Position numbers and translations under genes: made by a program. Shown here piece after piece: positions 35,926-45,564 of a DNA stretch of 64,000 nt. The stretch is from [Bacillus] enclensis (GTDB lineage: Bacteria; Bacillota; Bacilli; Bacillales; Bacillaceae_B). Each line of letters starts with the position of its first letter. Positions within the stretch are counted from its first letter, which is position 1. The notes under the pieces were generated by a model. It was given only the letters and a program-made list of their open reading frames with translations. It had not been told where the DNA came from and searched no databases. Where the stretch lies: positions 868,001 through 932,000 of the forward strand of contig NZ_KQ758483.1 in NCBI RefSeq assembly GCF_001456935.1, given 5' to 3'.

Positions 35926-37308
35926 TTATTCTTCAGCAATATCAGCATTCTGATATAAGCCAGTATCCAATTCTCCAGTCGCCTTACTTGTAATGACCCC
36001 TGCAGTCATCGCTCCGCTGACATTTACGGCAGTCCTGCCCATATCAATCAGTGGTTCGATGGAGATCAGGAGACCAGCGAGAGCAATAGGAAGGTCCATC
36101 GCTGACAACACGAGAATGGCGGCAAAAGTGGCTCCTCCTCCCACTCCGGCTACCCCGAATGAGGAAATGGCAACAATTAAGATAAGCGTCAATATGAAAG
36201 AAGGGGTCAATGGATCTATCCCTACAGTAGGAGCAATCATGACGGCAAGCATGGCAGGATATACACCGGCACACCCGTTTTGACCGATTGACAGACCGAA
36301 CGAACCGGAGAAATTGGCGATTCCTTCAGAAACACCAAGCTTCTTCGTCTGGGTATGAATATTCAATGGCAGCGTCCCCGCACTGGATCTGGATGTGAAT
36401 GCAAAAGTAAGGACAGGCAATACTTTCTTTACATACGTCAGTGGATTAAGACCCGAAAGCGTCAACATGAGCAAATGAATGGCGAACATAACAAGAAGAG
36501 CAACATAGGAGGCAACCACAAATTCACCCAGTTTTGCTATAGCATCGAAGTCACTGAGGGCGATAGTCTTCGCCATAATGGCCAGCACACCGTATGGAGT
36601 CAACCGCAGCACCAAAGTAACGACTCTCATGACAACGGCATAAATGGAATCTACGATTTTTTTGAAACTGGCTGCGGCCTCCGGTTCTTTTCTCTGGACC
36701 CCAAGATAGGCAACTCCTATAAAAGCGGCAAAAATGACGATGGCAATCGTGGATGTTGCACGCTGGCCGGTGAAGTCATAAAATGGATTCGCCGGAAGGA
36801 GTTCGAGAATTTTCTGTGGATAACCCTGACCTTCCATGGCAGCTGCACGTTCCTCCAGTTGCATCCCTCTGGCAGCCTCCGCATCACCCTGTTCGATTTG
36901 AATGGCTTCAAGATCAAATGCAGCGGTGGTTGCAATTCCAACAGCAGCTGCAACGGCAGTGGTCCCAACGAGAAGACCAAGTATCAATACGGAAATCCTG
37001 CCGAGGTTATGCGATTGTTTCAATTTTGTAAAAGCGGAAATGATTGAAACGAAAACCAGCGGCATCACGATCATTTGCAGTAGTTTGATATAGCCGCTGC
37101 CGATAATATTGTACCAATCGATCGACTGAGTCAGATTTTCATCAGCGGGATCATATAACCATTGCAGGGCGAAGCCGAATAAAATCCCCAGACCGAGGGC
37201 TGTAAAGACCCTTTTCGAAAATGAAACCTTCTTTTTTTGTAAATAAAATAAAACACCAATAAGAACGATAAACATCAGAAGATTCAACAATACGATCCAC
37301 ACATCCAT
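35926..37308 (-). CDS. tcyP: L-cystine symporter TcyP (DAACS family)
   Basis: This 460-residue dicarboxylate/amino-acid:cation symporter-type protein has the re-entrant loop TFAFTSRSSAGTLPLN, FGLSIGQNGCAGVYPAMLA, and GVGGGATFAAILVLSAMDLPIAL. Together with the inserted acidic loop EAARGMQLEERAAAMEGQG in the middle, this pattern is that of TcyP. It imports cystine. Being next to a persulfide dioxygenase fits sulfur-amino-acid use, though the two have separate signals. AAAGGAGG precedes the ATG. Confidence 0.88.
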   Translation of the reverse strand: MDVWIVLLNLLMFIVLIGVLFYLQKKKVSFSKRVFTALGLGILFGFALQWLYDPADENLTQSIDWYNIIGSGYIKLLQMIVMPLVFVSIISAFTKLKQSHNLGRISVLILGLLVGTTAVAAAVGIATTAAFDLEAIQIEQGDAEAARGMQLEERAAAMEGQGYPQKILELLPANPFYDFTGQRATSTIAIVIFAAFIGVAYLGVQRKEPEAAASFKKIVDSIYAVVMRVVTLVLRLTPYGVLAIMAKTIALSDFDAIAKLGEFVVASYVALLVMFAIHLLMLTLSGLNPLTYVKKVLPVLTFAFTSRSSAGTLPLNIHTQTKKLGVSEGIANFSGSFGLSIGQNGCAGVYPAMLAVMIAPTVGIDPLTPSFILTLILIVAISSFGVAGVGGGATFAAILVLSAMDLPIALAGLLISIEPLIDMGRTAVNVSGAMTAGVITSKATGELDTGLYQNADIAEE

Positions 37309-37392
37309 GATAAAACCTCCTTTTCAATGATGTTAAACCTTGCTGCCTAAAGGCTTATTACAGTTTATGATGCGTTTAAAAAAGATATGATG

Positions 37393-37428
37393 AAGGCCCG
37401 TCCCCCTTTATCAAGGAAGACGGGCCTT
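37393..37428 (-). terminator. Terminator of the thiamin operon
   Basis: AAGGCCCGTC pairs with GACGGGCCTT (10 bp perfect), seven bases after the thiF stop. The T run on the minus strand starts a few bases later. Confidence 0.8.
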
Positions 37429-37434
37429 ATCAAA

Positions 37435-38457
37435 TCAGTTTAAGTATCTATGATAAAGCGACTTTGCTTCGGTTATATCTTTCGTTCCGTGGATGAGTGT
37501 CCGGCCGTCCCTGAACAGAACAATACGGTGCTTTCCGGTTTGACAGGCAAGGAGATATTGATTTCTGTCTACTCTGTCCATATGTCTTTGCAGCTGTGAT
37601 GCCATGTGCTCCAAATCAACATCCACCATTTTGGAAGGACGGATCTGCACGGCGTCCCTGCCGCATAAAACCGCTGTTTTCAGCTGGTTATCGTATTGAA
37701 GATAAGGATAACGGGGATCTGCACCGCAAGTGGGACAGCCCCGTTTCTTCAATCTTTGCACATCTAAGGAGCTGTACTCATTTTTCCACAAATCAAATGA
37801 TATAAGTGTTTGTCGTACCGCACTTATATCACCAGCCAAAATCTTCAATGCCTCGGAGACTTGAAAGGAAACAACCAGCGAAACTGCAGGAGAAATAATA
37901 CCTGCAGTGTCACACGTCATACTCGATGATGGGATGTCTTCCATAAGGCAATTGAGACAGAGGCTCCTTCCTGGCAGGAATGTACAGGTAATCCCATAAC
38001 TTCCTGCACATCCCCCGTAGATCCAAGGGATCTTCTTCTGAAAGGAGATATCGTTGATCATCAGCCTGATATCGAAATTATCCGTGGCGTCAATGATAAG
38101 GTCAGTATTTTCCGTAAGACGCCGTAAGTCATTGGGACCCACATCCATAATATGCGCCTCAACTTCGACGTCTGAGTTGATCTTCATTAGATGTTTCATT
38201 GCTGCCGCGGCTTTTGGCATGCTGTCCACTGCATCACTCTCCGTGTATAGCTGCTGCCTTTGGAGATTACTCCATTCCACATAATCTCGGTCGGCGATCG
38301 TTATTTTGCCGACGCCTGCACGGACCAGCGCTTCTGCACAACCGGTGCCAAGTGCCCCGGCACCTATAACCAGAACATTCTTGGAGGAAATGCTCAACTG
38401 CCCCTTATCTCCAATTGGCGCAAATAACGTTTGTCTTGAATATCGTTCACTTCTCAC
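37435..38457 (-). CDS. thiF: ThiF/MoeB-type sulfur-carrier adenylyltransferase
   Basis: This 340-residue E1-like enzyme has the ATP-binding [20 protein letters not shown], the [10 protein letters not shown] loop, and two zinc CxxC pairs (LCLNCLM; GCPTCGA). It has a C-terminal extension of about 75 residues that I cannot assign. It adenylates the ThiS C-terminus to prepare it for sulfur transfer. The ATG overlaps thiG by four bases. It is the last gene of the operon; thiD, which follows in B. subtilis, is absent. Confidence 0.92.
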   Translation of the reverse strand: MRSERYSRQTLFAPIGDKGQLSISSKNVLVIGAGALGTGCAEALVRAGVGKITIADRDYVEWSNLQRQQLYTESDAVDSMPKAAAAMKHLMKINSDVEVEAHIMDVGPNDLRRLTENTDLIIDATDNFDIRLMINDISFQKKIPWIYGGCAGSYGITCTFLPGRSLCLNCLMEDIPSSSMTCDTAGIISPAVSLVVSFQVSEALKILAGDISAVRQTLISFDLWKNEYSSLDVQRLKKRGCPTCGADPRYPYLQYDNQLKTAVLCGRDAVQIRPSKMVDVDLEHMASQLQRHMDRVDRNQYLLACQTGKHRIVLFRDGRTLIHGTKDITEAKSLYHRYLN

Positions 38458-39218
38458 CCGACGATTCCCTCCATCGGACTGCTTGCTGATGCATATAGCT
38501 TTTTGGTCATCCTGCCTGCATCGTATCCCATCCTGCCTGCCTTGACAGCAAGCTTCATCGCTTCAGCCATTTTAACCGGGTCTTTTGCAGAGGAAACAGC
38601 TGTATTCAATAGGATTCCATCCGCACCGAGCTCCATCGCATATGCAGCATCCGCCGGAGAACCAATCCCTGCATCGACAATGACAGGGACGTTTGACTGC
38701 TCGATGATAAAGCGCAGGTTGACCGGATTCAGTATTCCTTGTCCAGAACCGATCGGGGAAGCTCCAGGCATAATGGCGTGCGCTCCCGCTTCCTCCAGTC
38801 TTCTTGCAAGCACGACATCATCAGAGATATATGGAAGGACAGTGAATCCTTCTTTAACAAGTTCTTCTGTGGCTAGTATTGTTTCGACTGGATCGGGAAG
38901 GAGGGTCTTGGCGCACCCTATCACCTCAACCTTTACCATGTCACACAAACCTGAAGCCCGTGCCAGTTTTGCATGCCTTACCGCTTCCTTGGCGGTTTTC
39001 GCTCCCGCTGTATTAGGGAGAAGGGAATACTTAGAAAGATCCAGCCGTTCAAGCAGGTTGGGCTGGTGCTCTTCGAATATATTCATTCGCCGAACAGTGA
39101 ATGTAAGGATTTCTGTTTCTGACTCGTCCACTGCTTTTTGCTGGGTTTCAAAATCAGGATATTTACCTGTACCAAGGAGCAACCTTGACTGAAATTCATA
39201 GTTTCCTATCTTTAACAT
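38454..39218 (-). CDS. thiG: Thiazole synthase ThiG
   Basis: This 254-residue TIM-barrel enzyme starts [20 protein letters not shown]. It has the active-site region [31 protein letters not shown] and the phosphate-binding [23 protein letters not shown] end part. It builds the thiazole phosphate from DXP, dehydroglycine and ThiS-COSH. Two bases separate it from thiS; it overlaps thiF. Confidence 0.96.
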   Translation of the reverse strand: MLKIGNYEFQSRLLLGTGKYPDFETQQKAVDESETEILTFTVRRMNIFEEHQPNLLERLDLSKYSLLPNTAGAKTAKEAVRHAKLARASGLCDMVKVEVIGCAKTLLPDPVETILATEELVKEGFTVLPYISDDVVLARRLEEAGAHAIMPGASPIGSGQGILNPVNLRFIIEQSNVPVIVDAGIGSPADAAYAMELGADGILLNTAVSSAKDPVKMAEAMKLAVKAGRMGYDAGRMTKKLYASASSPMEGIVG

Positions 39219-39219
39219 C

Positions 39220-39423
39220 TCATCCGCCTCCTACAAAATGTACGAATTCAATAGAATCCATTTCATTAATCATTGTCGTGTCATACTGTTTTTTGTCTTT
39301 GATCTCTCCATTCAGTTCAACGATGAGTATACGGTCACTTAATGAAAAGTGATTGATCAAATCTGCGATGGACGACAGGTCAGCGGGGAGCTGGACATAC
39401 TGCCCATTCATTTTCACTCTCAT
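39220..39423 (-). CDS. thiS: Sulfur carrier protein ThiS
   Basis: This 67-residue ubiquitin-like protein ends in the diglycine tail FVHFVGGG, to which ThiF attaches AMP and then sulfur. It carries sulfur to ThiG. It directly abuts thiO and thiG, in the usual thiO-thiS-thiG-thiF order. Confidence 0.94.
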   Translation of the reverse strand: MRVKMNGQYVQLPADLSSIADLINHFSLSDRILIVELNGEIKDKKQYDTTMINEMDSIEFVHFVGGG

Positions 39424-40527
39424 TTATTTCAACATCCTTTCATGATGGAATCCGAAAATGGGATCAATCTCTATGCTGTCGATTAAATCTGCCATTAATA
39501 TTCCAGTAAGGGGTGCGAGCAGAATGCCGTTTCTGTAATGTCCGGTTGCAACAGCAAGACATTCCCGCCCCGGAAGCCTGCCTATGTAAGGCAGAAAGCG
39601 GTCCGTTTTCGGCCTTACACCCGCCCAGGATTTCTCCAATCTGGCAAATGCAAGATCAGGGAGCAAATCGATGGCTTTTCCCAATAGATGATGAATCCCT
39701 CCGGCTGAAACTTTCGAATCAAAAGTATGCGGATGTTCGGTTGCCCCGACCAAATAGTGATTCCCCCGTTTTGGGACAATGTAGCATTCTTTTGTGAAGA
39801 TTGTCCTTTCCACCAGCTGTTTACAAGCACTAACTGAAACGCACTCACCTTTAACTGGTAATCCGCATATTTCAAACCCGGCACCTCTCAGTATCTTGCT
39901 GCTCCAAGCTCCCCCTGCGACGATCACTTCCTGGGAATGATACGTTTCATGTAAAGTCTTCACTCCGATGCATCTGTTCCTTTCCATGAGAAAGCTTATA
40001 ACTGGTGTGTATTCCTGTATGTATGCACCGAGTTTCACGGCTGATTTTGCAAGAGCCCGGGTAAGTTTGCCTGCAGAAACATTTCCGTCCCTGTATGCAT
40101 ACAAGCCACCGTGATGATTCCCTTTTGATAACTTTGGTTCTAATCTTGCCACGTCTTCTTCCGACAGCCACTCAACATCTGTACTTAGCTGCAAGATTTT
40201 CATCATTTGGCCTTTTTCAATTTCTGAACAGGCAGGTTTGATCATCCCATTATGTGAAAGTTCTATGTCTATTCCGCTTATTTCCTTTAACTCTCGTGAC
40301 AGCTCCGTGAACATATCCCTGCTTCTTAAAGCAGCGTTCAATAAATTTTGGTCACCAATGAATTCACTATGCACCCCCAGCATACCTGCTGCTGCAGATG
40401 ATGCTTCACCTCCTATTTTGTTCTTCTCAATAAGGAGTACTTTTTTCTTTCTTTTGCTCAGCTGGTAGGCGATTGAACATCCAATTACACCAGCGCCCAC
40501 AATAATGACATCATAGGACTTACTCAA
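39424..40527 (-). CDS. thiO: Glycine oxidase ThiO
   Basis: This 367-residue FAD enzyme of the DAO family has the dinucleotide fold YDVIIVGAGVIGCSIAYQL at the N-terminus and ends with GHYRNGILLAPLTG. It oxidises glycine to the imine needed by ThiG. The start overlaps tenI by four bases. The length and order match B. subtilis thiO (goxB). Confidence 0.93.
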   Translation of the reverse strand: MSKSYDVIIVGAGVIGCSIAYQLSKRKKKVLLIEKNKIGGEASSAAAGMLGVHSEFIGDQNLLNAALRSRDMFTELSRELKEISGIDIELSHNGMIKPACSEIEKGQMMKILQLSTDVEWLSEEDVARLEPKLSKGNHHGGLYAYRDGNVSAGKLTRALAKSAVKLGAYIQEYTPVISFLMERNRCIGVKTLHETYHSQEVIVAGGAWSSKILRGAGFEICGLPVKGECVSVSACKQLVERTIFTKECYIVPKRGNHYLVGATEHPHTFDSKVSAGGIHHLLGKAIDLLPDLAFARLEKSWAGVRPKTDRFLPYIGRLPGRECLAVATGHYRNGILLAPLTGILMADLIDSIEIDPIFGFHHERMLK

Positions 40528-41138
40528 AAACCCCCGCCTCCTTCCAGATTCATCCGATATTCGTATGCGGTGCTTTCCGGGTCTTCGGCCAGGAAAATAC
40601 CGGACAAGACCGCTATGCCTGCCGCACCCGTGCAGATGATATCCTTTGTGTTTCCCGGTTTGATGCCGCCGATTGCAATGACAGGAAGGTCCACTGCATC
40701 CACTACCGCTTTAAGGTTCTTTGTTCCCATTCCATCCTTTCCCTTTTTAGAAGGGGTGCTGAATACGTTTCCATATACAAGGTAATCCGCTCCCTCAACT
40801 TGGAGGGAGACCGCTTCATACACTGAATGAACAGACCTCCCTGCCTTCAAGTCGGGGAAGCTCCTTTTCACATCCGAGACTCTTAAGCTATGACAGCCAA
40901 GATGAGCACCGCGGATCCCCATTATAGAAGCCACATCCACTCTGTCATTGATGATGATTTTTTCAGGAGGAAGGCCTCCCTCTATCAATAATGTGACAGC
41001 CTCTGCCAATTCCCTTGCTGTCCAGGTTTTTTCCCTGATGTGGAGAAAATCAATATAAGATCTGACGGCCAATGAAATACTGATCATTTCATTCATCTCT
41101 TGCTGACCTGTTGTTATAACATGTAACTGTCTCTTCAT
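40524..41138 (-). CDS. tenI: Thiazole tautomerase TenI
   Basis: This 204-residue TIM-barrel protein resembles ThiE but is of the TenI group: MKRQLHVITTGQQ at the start, FLHIREKTWT, INDRVDVA, HLGCHSLRVSDV and IAIGGIKPGN. TenI aromatises the thiazole product of ThiG. A true ThiE is not in this operon, so coupling of the two halves must be encoded elsewhere. It overlaps thiO and is 11 bp after the ECF transporter gene. Confidence 0.9.
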   Translation of the reverse strand: MKRQLHVITTGQQEMNEMISISLAVRSYIDFLHIREKTWTARELAEAVTLLIEGGLPPEKIIINDRVDVASIMGIRGAHLGCHSLRVSDVKRSFPDLKAGRSVHSVYEAVSLQVEGADYLVYGNVFSTPSKKGKDGMGTKNLKAVVDAVDLPVIAIGGIKPGNTKDIICTGAAGIAVLSGIFLAEDPESTAYEYRMNLEGGGGF

Positions 41139-41149
41139 ACGACCGCCCC

Positions 41150-41953
41150 CTATCCTTGATAACGTACATCCCCGGCCGGGAAGACCGGAAATACTGCCGC
41201 CGCTTGCCAGCCGAACACCAGCATGGCGGAGATCATTACAATAAAAAATACATCATATTTTGAAAAATCTGTTTGGTAAAAGTACGTCCTTTTACCGCTT
41301 CCATTAAATCGCTTAGCCTCCATTGCCACTGCAATCCGATGTGCTCTCCTTATGCTTTGGGCAAGCAGCGGCAGCGCCGAGGACCGAAATGTGAAAAGCA
41401 ATCCAGCTATGCCTTTTTTCCGGTTAAGACCCCTTACATTCATAGCCCGGCGGATTGTCAAGAATTCCTCTGCTAAAATGGGGATTATTCTGAATCCAGC
41501 CATAAAACTGTAAGCGTATTTAGGTTTCAGCCTAAGCTGCTGCATCAAAGAATAGAAGAGCATCACCGGCCTGGTTGATAACGTAAATAGCAATCCAAGC
41601 AACCCAAAAAGTAATGCCCTGAAACCAATATGAAGGCCCCGGTAAAAGCTTTCCTCTGAAATTTCGATAAGTCCCCACTTCAGCCAAATCACGTCTCCCT
41701 TACCAAATAAGATCATGGAAGAGGCAGTAGAAACGAACATCAGGATAAAAGGCAGAAACAGCAGGAATTTGACTTTCCATGTAAGTCCAGAGCAAAACCA
41801 GAACAGCAAAAAAGAAAATACCGTTAAATAGAAAAGGATATTTAATTGATGGATCATCAAACTCAGGAGGAACAGGAGAACCAGGATGATGAGTTTGAAA
41901 CTTGGGTTGACCCCGTGCATCCAAGTCTTATTGTGCAGGATGTCTTGCTTCAC
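41150..41953 (-). CDS. ykoC: ECF transporter transmembrane subunit (YkoC/EcfT type)
   Basis: This 267-residue membrane protein has five or so helices and the EcfT coupling motifs in the second half (MNVRGLNRKKG; SSALPLLAQSIRRAHRIAVAMEAKRFN, of which the second is the A-R-G-type helix). It couples the ATPases to the substrate subunit YkoE. The start is the GTG at 41953 with AAAGGAGGG; it overlaps ykoD by four bases. Confidence 0.88.
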   Translation of the reverse strand: MKQDILHNKTWMHGVNPSFKLIILVLLFLLSLMIHQLNILFYLTVFSFLLFWFCSGLTWKVKFLLFLPFILMFVSTASSMILFGKGDVIWLKWGLIEISEESFYRGLHIGFRALLFGLLGLLFTLSTRPVMLFYSLMQQLRLKPKYAYSFMAGFRIIPILAEEFLTIRRAMNVRGLNRKKGIAGLLFTFRSSALPLLAQSIRRAHRIAVAMEAKRFNGSGKRTYFYQTDFSKYDVFFIVMISAMLVFGWQAAAVFPVFPAGDVRYQG

Positions 41954-43386
41954 ATTGATCCCTCCTTTGCTGCGGTTGATATAGAGCAAGCTTCATCCTT
42001 AATCAATTCCCCCTTCTCAATCGTCCATACTCTATCCGACACGGCCTTTGCCACTTCGATGTCGTGAGTGACCATAAGGATGGTGGAACCTTGATGCTGC
42101 AGCTCTTTCAGCATATGCAGTAATTGAAACGTATTCACTGCATCCTGACCGAAAGTAGGTTCATCCAGAAGAATGACATCCTGGCTGATCAGAATGGAAG
42201 CCGCGACACTCAATCGTCTCTTTTGCCCCATGGATAACTGAAACGGATGCAAATGGCTGCATTCTTTCAAATTGAACCGTTCCAGCATCTCCCCTGTCCT
42301 TTGATCCAGCTCAGCCCCGCTGATTTTTTTCAGCTTGAGGCTGAAGGCGATTTCGTCATATGCGGTATTTGCAACAAATTGAAATTCGGGATTCTGAAAA
42401 ACAAATGAACAATGTTCAAGTATATTCTCTTTGGTTTTATTAAGGCCAAATAACTCGTATCTTCCAGTTGTTTTGATGAATTGCATCAGTCCATGGAGAA
42501 AGGTTGATTTTCCGGCTCCGTTTCTTCCAAGGATAGAAATCCATTGACCTCTGTTGGCAGAAGCATGTTCAACCGTTATTTTTGGAGTCTTATTCAGATA
42601 TCCTTTAAAATGCTCTATTTCTAACGCTGTTTCATCCGAAAAGATATGCCTTTTCCTCTTGAATGATCTTAAGTAGTCTTTACGTGCGCCCGGATACCAG
42701 ACGCCATCCTTCTTGATGGTCTCGAAATGTTCTGTAAGGACTTTTTCTGTCTTTCCATCTGCAATCACTTCTCCAAACTTGTTGAAGAGGATGATCCGGT
42801 CGACCAATTCGACAACCTGATCCAGCTTATGTTCAACGATGACCACCGTTTTTTCCTTACTGATCCTTTTGATTGTGTTCCAAATTTCCTTTGTTCCTTC
42901 CTGATCCACTAAAGCGGTCGGTTCATCCAAAAAAAGTGTATCCGGCTCCATCGCAAGGACCGCAGCGATGGCCAGCCTTTGCTTCATCCCTCCAGACAGA
43001 TCAGAAATCTTGATATGGGGGTTCTGAAAGTTCAAACCCACTTTTTGAAGCAGTTCCTGAATGATTTCATCCATATTTTCTCTCGGTACATTCAGATTTT
43101 CAAGGACGAATGCCATCTCCTCGTCCACATAAGGCATGCAAAACTGCGCGTCCGGATCTTGGAACACATAACCCCAGGAGGAAGGATATGAAATGGATGA
43201 TACTTTCATCGGCACTTCATACGAATGGGGGATCAGCCCCGCACATACGTTAAGAAGCGTTGATTTTCCGCATCCGGAAGGACCGAGGAGAAGGACCTTC
43301 TCCCCCTGACCGATCGAAAGTGATAAATCTTTAAACAGTAATTGCTTTTCTCCCTGAAACTTCAACCTTAATTTCTTGATCTCCAC
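41950..43386 (-). CDS. ykoD: Double-domain ECF transporter ATPase (YkoD type)
   Basis: This 478-residue protein carries two ABC ATPase domains. The first has LLLGPSGCGKSTLLN and LSGGMKQR (about residues 33-160); the second has SILGRNGAGKSTFLHG and SMGQKRR (about residues 285-415). It drives the thiamin-precursor ECF transporter. B. subtilis YkoD has the same fusion. It sits between ykoE and ykoC. Confidence 0.92.
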   Translation of the reverse strand: MEIKKLRLKFQGEKQLLFKDLSLSIGQGEKVLLLGPSGCGKSTLLNVCAGLIPHSYEVPMKVSSISYPSSWGYVFQDPDAQFCMPYVDEEMAFVLENLNVPRENMDEIIQELLQKVGLNFQNPHIKISDLSGGMKQRLAIAAVLAMEPDTLFLDEPTALVDQEGTKEIWNTIKRISKEKTVVIVEHKLDQVVELVDRIILFNKFGEVIADGKTEKVLTEHFETIKKDGVWYPGARKDYLRSFKRKRHIFSDETALEIEHFKGYLNKTPKITVEHASANRGQWISILGRNGAGKSTFLHGLMQFIKTTGRYELFGLNKTKENILEHCSFVFQNPEFQFVANTAYDEIAFSLKLKKISGAELDQRTGEMLERFNLKECSHLHPFQLSMGQKRRLSVAASILISQDVILLDEPTFGQDAVNTFQLLHMLKELQHQGSTILMVTHDIEVAKAVSDRVWTIEKGELIKDEACSISTAAKEGSM

Positions 43387-43398
43387 TGCGACTCACAC

Positions 43399-43977
43399 CT
43401 ATCTGTCAAGAGCTTCGTAATCTTCTTTTTCTGCAGGTCTCACAAGGCTTGTCACACCCGTTCGTTCCAGGGCCTTCACAAGATAGAAAGCCCCCATTCC
43501 AGATATCAATATCGAACCAAGTAATCTTGCCCCCAGGAATAAAAGCAGATTCCATACAGCCAGATCTCCTATATAGCCTTTGTAACTATCCATTAAGATC
43601 GATCCAAATGCTGACATCACAGCAGCGAGACTAATTATGAACAGGCTGTTTCGTTTATACTTAGTAACAAAGAATACCGCCTCAGCAAATAACCCCTGCA
43701 CAACCCCGAAAAGGAGGACCTCAAGTCCCCATTCCGATCCCATTAGAAATTCACCGGATGAAGCCGCAATCTCGGCGAGCAGGGCGACGCCAGGCTTACG
43801 GATGATCAAGAATGCAACCGTTGCTGCCATGAACCACATCCCATAGATGAGTTGATCTGCGTGCAGGCCAAATGGCTTTATCATGTTGTATAAAGGGCCC
43901 CAGACTTTGTAAATAATACCGAATCCGATCGAGATGACAACCGTGACCAAAATGTCCGTCAATTTCAGCTTTGCCAT
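43399..43977 (-). CDS. ykoE: ECF substrate-capture subunit for a thiamin pyrimidine precursor (YkoE)
   Basis: This 192-residue protein has about six membrane helices and the YkoE pattern KLKLTDILVTVVISIGFGI near the start, with EWGLEVLLFGVVQGLFAE in the middle. It is thought to bind hydroxymethylpyrimidine, the pyrimidine half of thiamin. Its start is directly beside the tenA stop. The salvage gene tenA in the same operon supports that substrate. Confidence 0.9.
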   Translation of the reverse strand: MAKLKLTDILVTVVISIGFGIIYKVWGPLYNMIKPFGLHADQLIYGMWFMAATVAFLIIRKPGVALLAEIAASSGEFLMGSEWGLEVLLFGVVQGLFAEAVFFVTKYKRNSLFIISLAAVMSAFGSILMDSYKGYIGDLAVWNLLLFLGARLLGSILISGMGAFYLVKALERTGVTSLVRPAEKEDYEALDR

Positions 43978-44679
43978 TTACTTCACCTGCTTTCCTGTAT
44001 TTTTCATGAGGTGGTATTCAAATGGCCATTCTTCCATGGAGTAGGCCATTTCCCAGAATTGGAGCTCATATATACTGCTGATCATAAACAGCTCTTTCAT
44101 CAAAGCTTTTTCTTCCTCAGATGCTTTTTCAGCCAGCTGATCCAACCGATTGATTTGCTCTTTCACCAGCTCTCCGAACCATTCACCGCCATAAGCTGAA
44201 ATCCATTCCTTATAAATCGGTTCATCAGGAGTAAACATGTTAAGGCGCTCCCCGACTTCATGGTAAAGCCAATAACAGGGCAGGATTGCAGCGAGAATTT
44301 CTTTTAGCCCTCCGAATTGTGCTGCCCTGTACATATGGGAAGTATAAGCGTAGGCGGTCGGAGAAGGCTTGAATCGTTTCTTTTCCTCCTCTGTAATACC
44401 AAGTTGAACAGAGAATGTTTCATGCAGGGATAATTCTGCTTCATTCGTTCCCTGTGCGTGAGCTGCCATTCTTGATGTCGTATGTAAATCTGGGGCTTTG
44501 GCAGCTCCCAATGATTGGACCCTTGAAAAGTGAGATAAATAATACGCATCCTGCAGGATGTAGTAACGGAAGTTGTCGAGCGGCAGCGTACCGTCCCCGA
44601 TCCCTCTTACAAACGGGTGATTAAAGCTCGCCTCCCAGACCTCATCGACTTCTTTCCTTAATTCATTTGAAAATGTCAT
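43978..44679 (-). CDS. tenA: Aminopyrimidine aminohydrolase TenA
   Basis: This 233-residue all-helical enzyme has FNHPFVRGIGDGTLPLDNF, YYILQDAYYL, the active cysteine region ILPCYWLYHEVG and a C-terminal FEYHLM. It turns aminopyrimidine breakdown products of thiamin into hydroxymethylpyrimidine for salvage. The ATG at 44679 is preferred (GGAG eight bases away); the one at 44682 is nearly as good. It is the first gene behind the TPP riboswitch. Confidence 0.93.
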   Translation of the reverse strand: MTFSNELRKEVDEVWEASFNHPFVRGIGDGTLPLDNFRYYILQDAYYLSHFSRVQSLGAAKAPDLHTTSRMAAHAQGTNEAELSLHETFSVQLGITEEEKKRFKPSPTAYAYTSHMYRAAQFGGLKEILAAILPCYWLYHEVGERLNMFTPDEPIYKEWISAYGGEWFGELVKEQINRLDQLAEKASEEEKALMKELFMISSIYELQFWEMAYSMEEWPFEYHLMKNTGKQVK

Positions 44680-44720
44680 CATAGACTCTCCTTTTCCACG
44701 ACGACCCATCTCAGGGAAAA

Positions 44721-44767
44721 ATAAAAAGCCACTTTCCATACGCAAAAAGCGAACAGAAAGTGGCTTG
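44721..44767 (-). terminator. Riboswitch-controlled terminator of the thiamin operon
   Basis: On the minus strand AGCCACTTTC pairs with GAAAGTGGCT, followed by TTTTTATTTTT, between aptamer and tenA. Confidence 0.85.
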
Positions 44768-44806
44768 AAAAGGCATCACACCAAAATAATATGTAACCTT
44801 CAAACA

Positions 44807-44898
44807 CCACTTCCCTACGCTGGTCTCAACCAGATCAGGTTCAAAGGGTCTTAAAGTCACACTTTAATCTCAGCCTTCATGAAAGGCACCCCTAGTGG
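44807..44898 (-). promoter_or_regulatory. TPP riboswitch (THI box)
   Basis: The minus strand has the THI-box core: CTAGGGGTGCC, GGCTGAGA, a variable P3 arm (TTAAAGTGTGACTTTAA), ACCCTTTGAACCTGATCTGG and CAGCGTAGGGAAGTGG. It senses thiamin pyrophosphate and controls the terminator before tenA, hence all nine genes. Confidence 0.97.
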
Positions 44899-44928
44899 AT
44901 CGTCATATGAAATTTTGAATTCGATGTT

Positions 44929-44956
44929 ATCGTAACATGAATATATTTCTTGTCAA
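44929..44956 (-). promoter_or_regulatory. Promoter of the thiamin operon
   Basis: On the minus strand TTGACA (44951-44956), 16 bp, TGTTACGAT: an extended -10 with TACGAT at 44929-44934. It lies about 30 bp before the aptamer. Confidence 0.65.
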
Positions 44957-44963
44957 TCTTTTT

Positions 44964-45563
44964 TTACTTGAACCAGCCTTTTTCTTTGGAATGTGTAATG
45001 GCTTCAATGCGATTTTTCACTTCGAGCTTATCAAGGATGGTGGAAATGTAGTTACGTACCGTTCCTGTCTTCAATTGGAGTTCATCGGCGATTTCTTTTG
45101 TGTTTTTTCCATCTGCCACCAATTCCAGCACCTCTTTCTCCCGGTCAGTCAAAGGATTCTCTTCACTGTACATATCATCCATCAATTCAGGGGCATACAT
45201 TCTTTTCCCCTGCATGACAAGTCGAATGGAGGTTGCCAGCTCTTCACTGGGGCTGTCCTTCAATAAATAGCCTTTAACCCCGGCTTTGATTGCCCGCTGA
45301 AAGTAACCGGAACGGGCAAATGTCGTCAGAATGATGACTTTGCATTCTTCCCCTTTTAATTCTTCCGCTGCTTCAAGCCCTGTTTTCTCGGGCATTTCAA
45401 TATCCATCATACATATATCAGGCTTCAGTCGGCGGACGAGGGAAATCGCTTCTTCCCCATTGCTCGCCTTCCCCACTACTTCAAGGTCATCTTCCAAATC
45501 AAGCAATGATCCCAAAGCGCCGAGCATCATGCGCTGATCTTCTGCGATTACGATGCGAATCAT
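44964..45563 (-). CDS. desR: Response regulator DesR (NarL/LuxR family)
   Basis: This 199-residue protein has a receiver domain with the phospho-aspartate in DICMMDIEMP (about residue 54) and a LuxR-type HTH (ENPLTDREKEVLELVADGKN, TKEIADELQL). It is the partner of the kinase gene that ends one base upstream. In B. subtilis DesR turns on the fatty acid desaturase gene des when membranes stiffen. No des gene is in the window, so the target here is inferred only from homology. Confidence 0.86.
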   Translation of the reverse strand: MIRIVIAEDQRMMLGALGSLLDLEDDLEVVGKASNGEEAISLVRRLKPDICMMDIEMPEKTGLEAAEELKGEECKVIILTTFARSGYFQRAIKAGVKGYLLKDSPSEELATSIRLVMQGKRMYAPELMDDMYSEENPLTDREKEVLELVADGKNTKEIADELQLKTGTVRNYISTILDKLEVKNRIEAITHSKEKGWFK

Positions 45564-45564
45564 C

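Noticed and set aside
36355-37047. A 230-codon plus-strand frame opposite tcyP
   Set aside because: It is an antisense shadow of the symporter gene, with low-complexity composition and no ribosome site.
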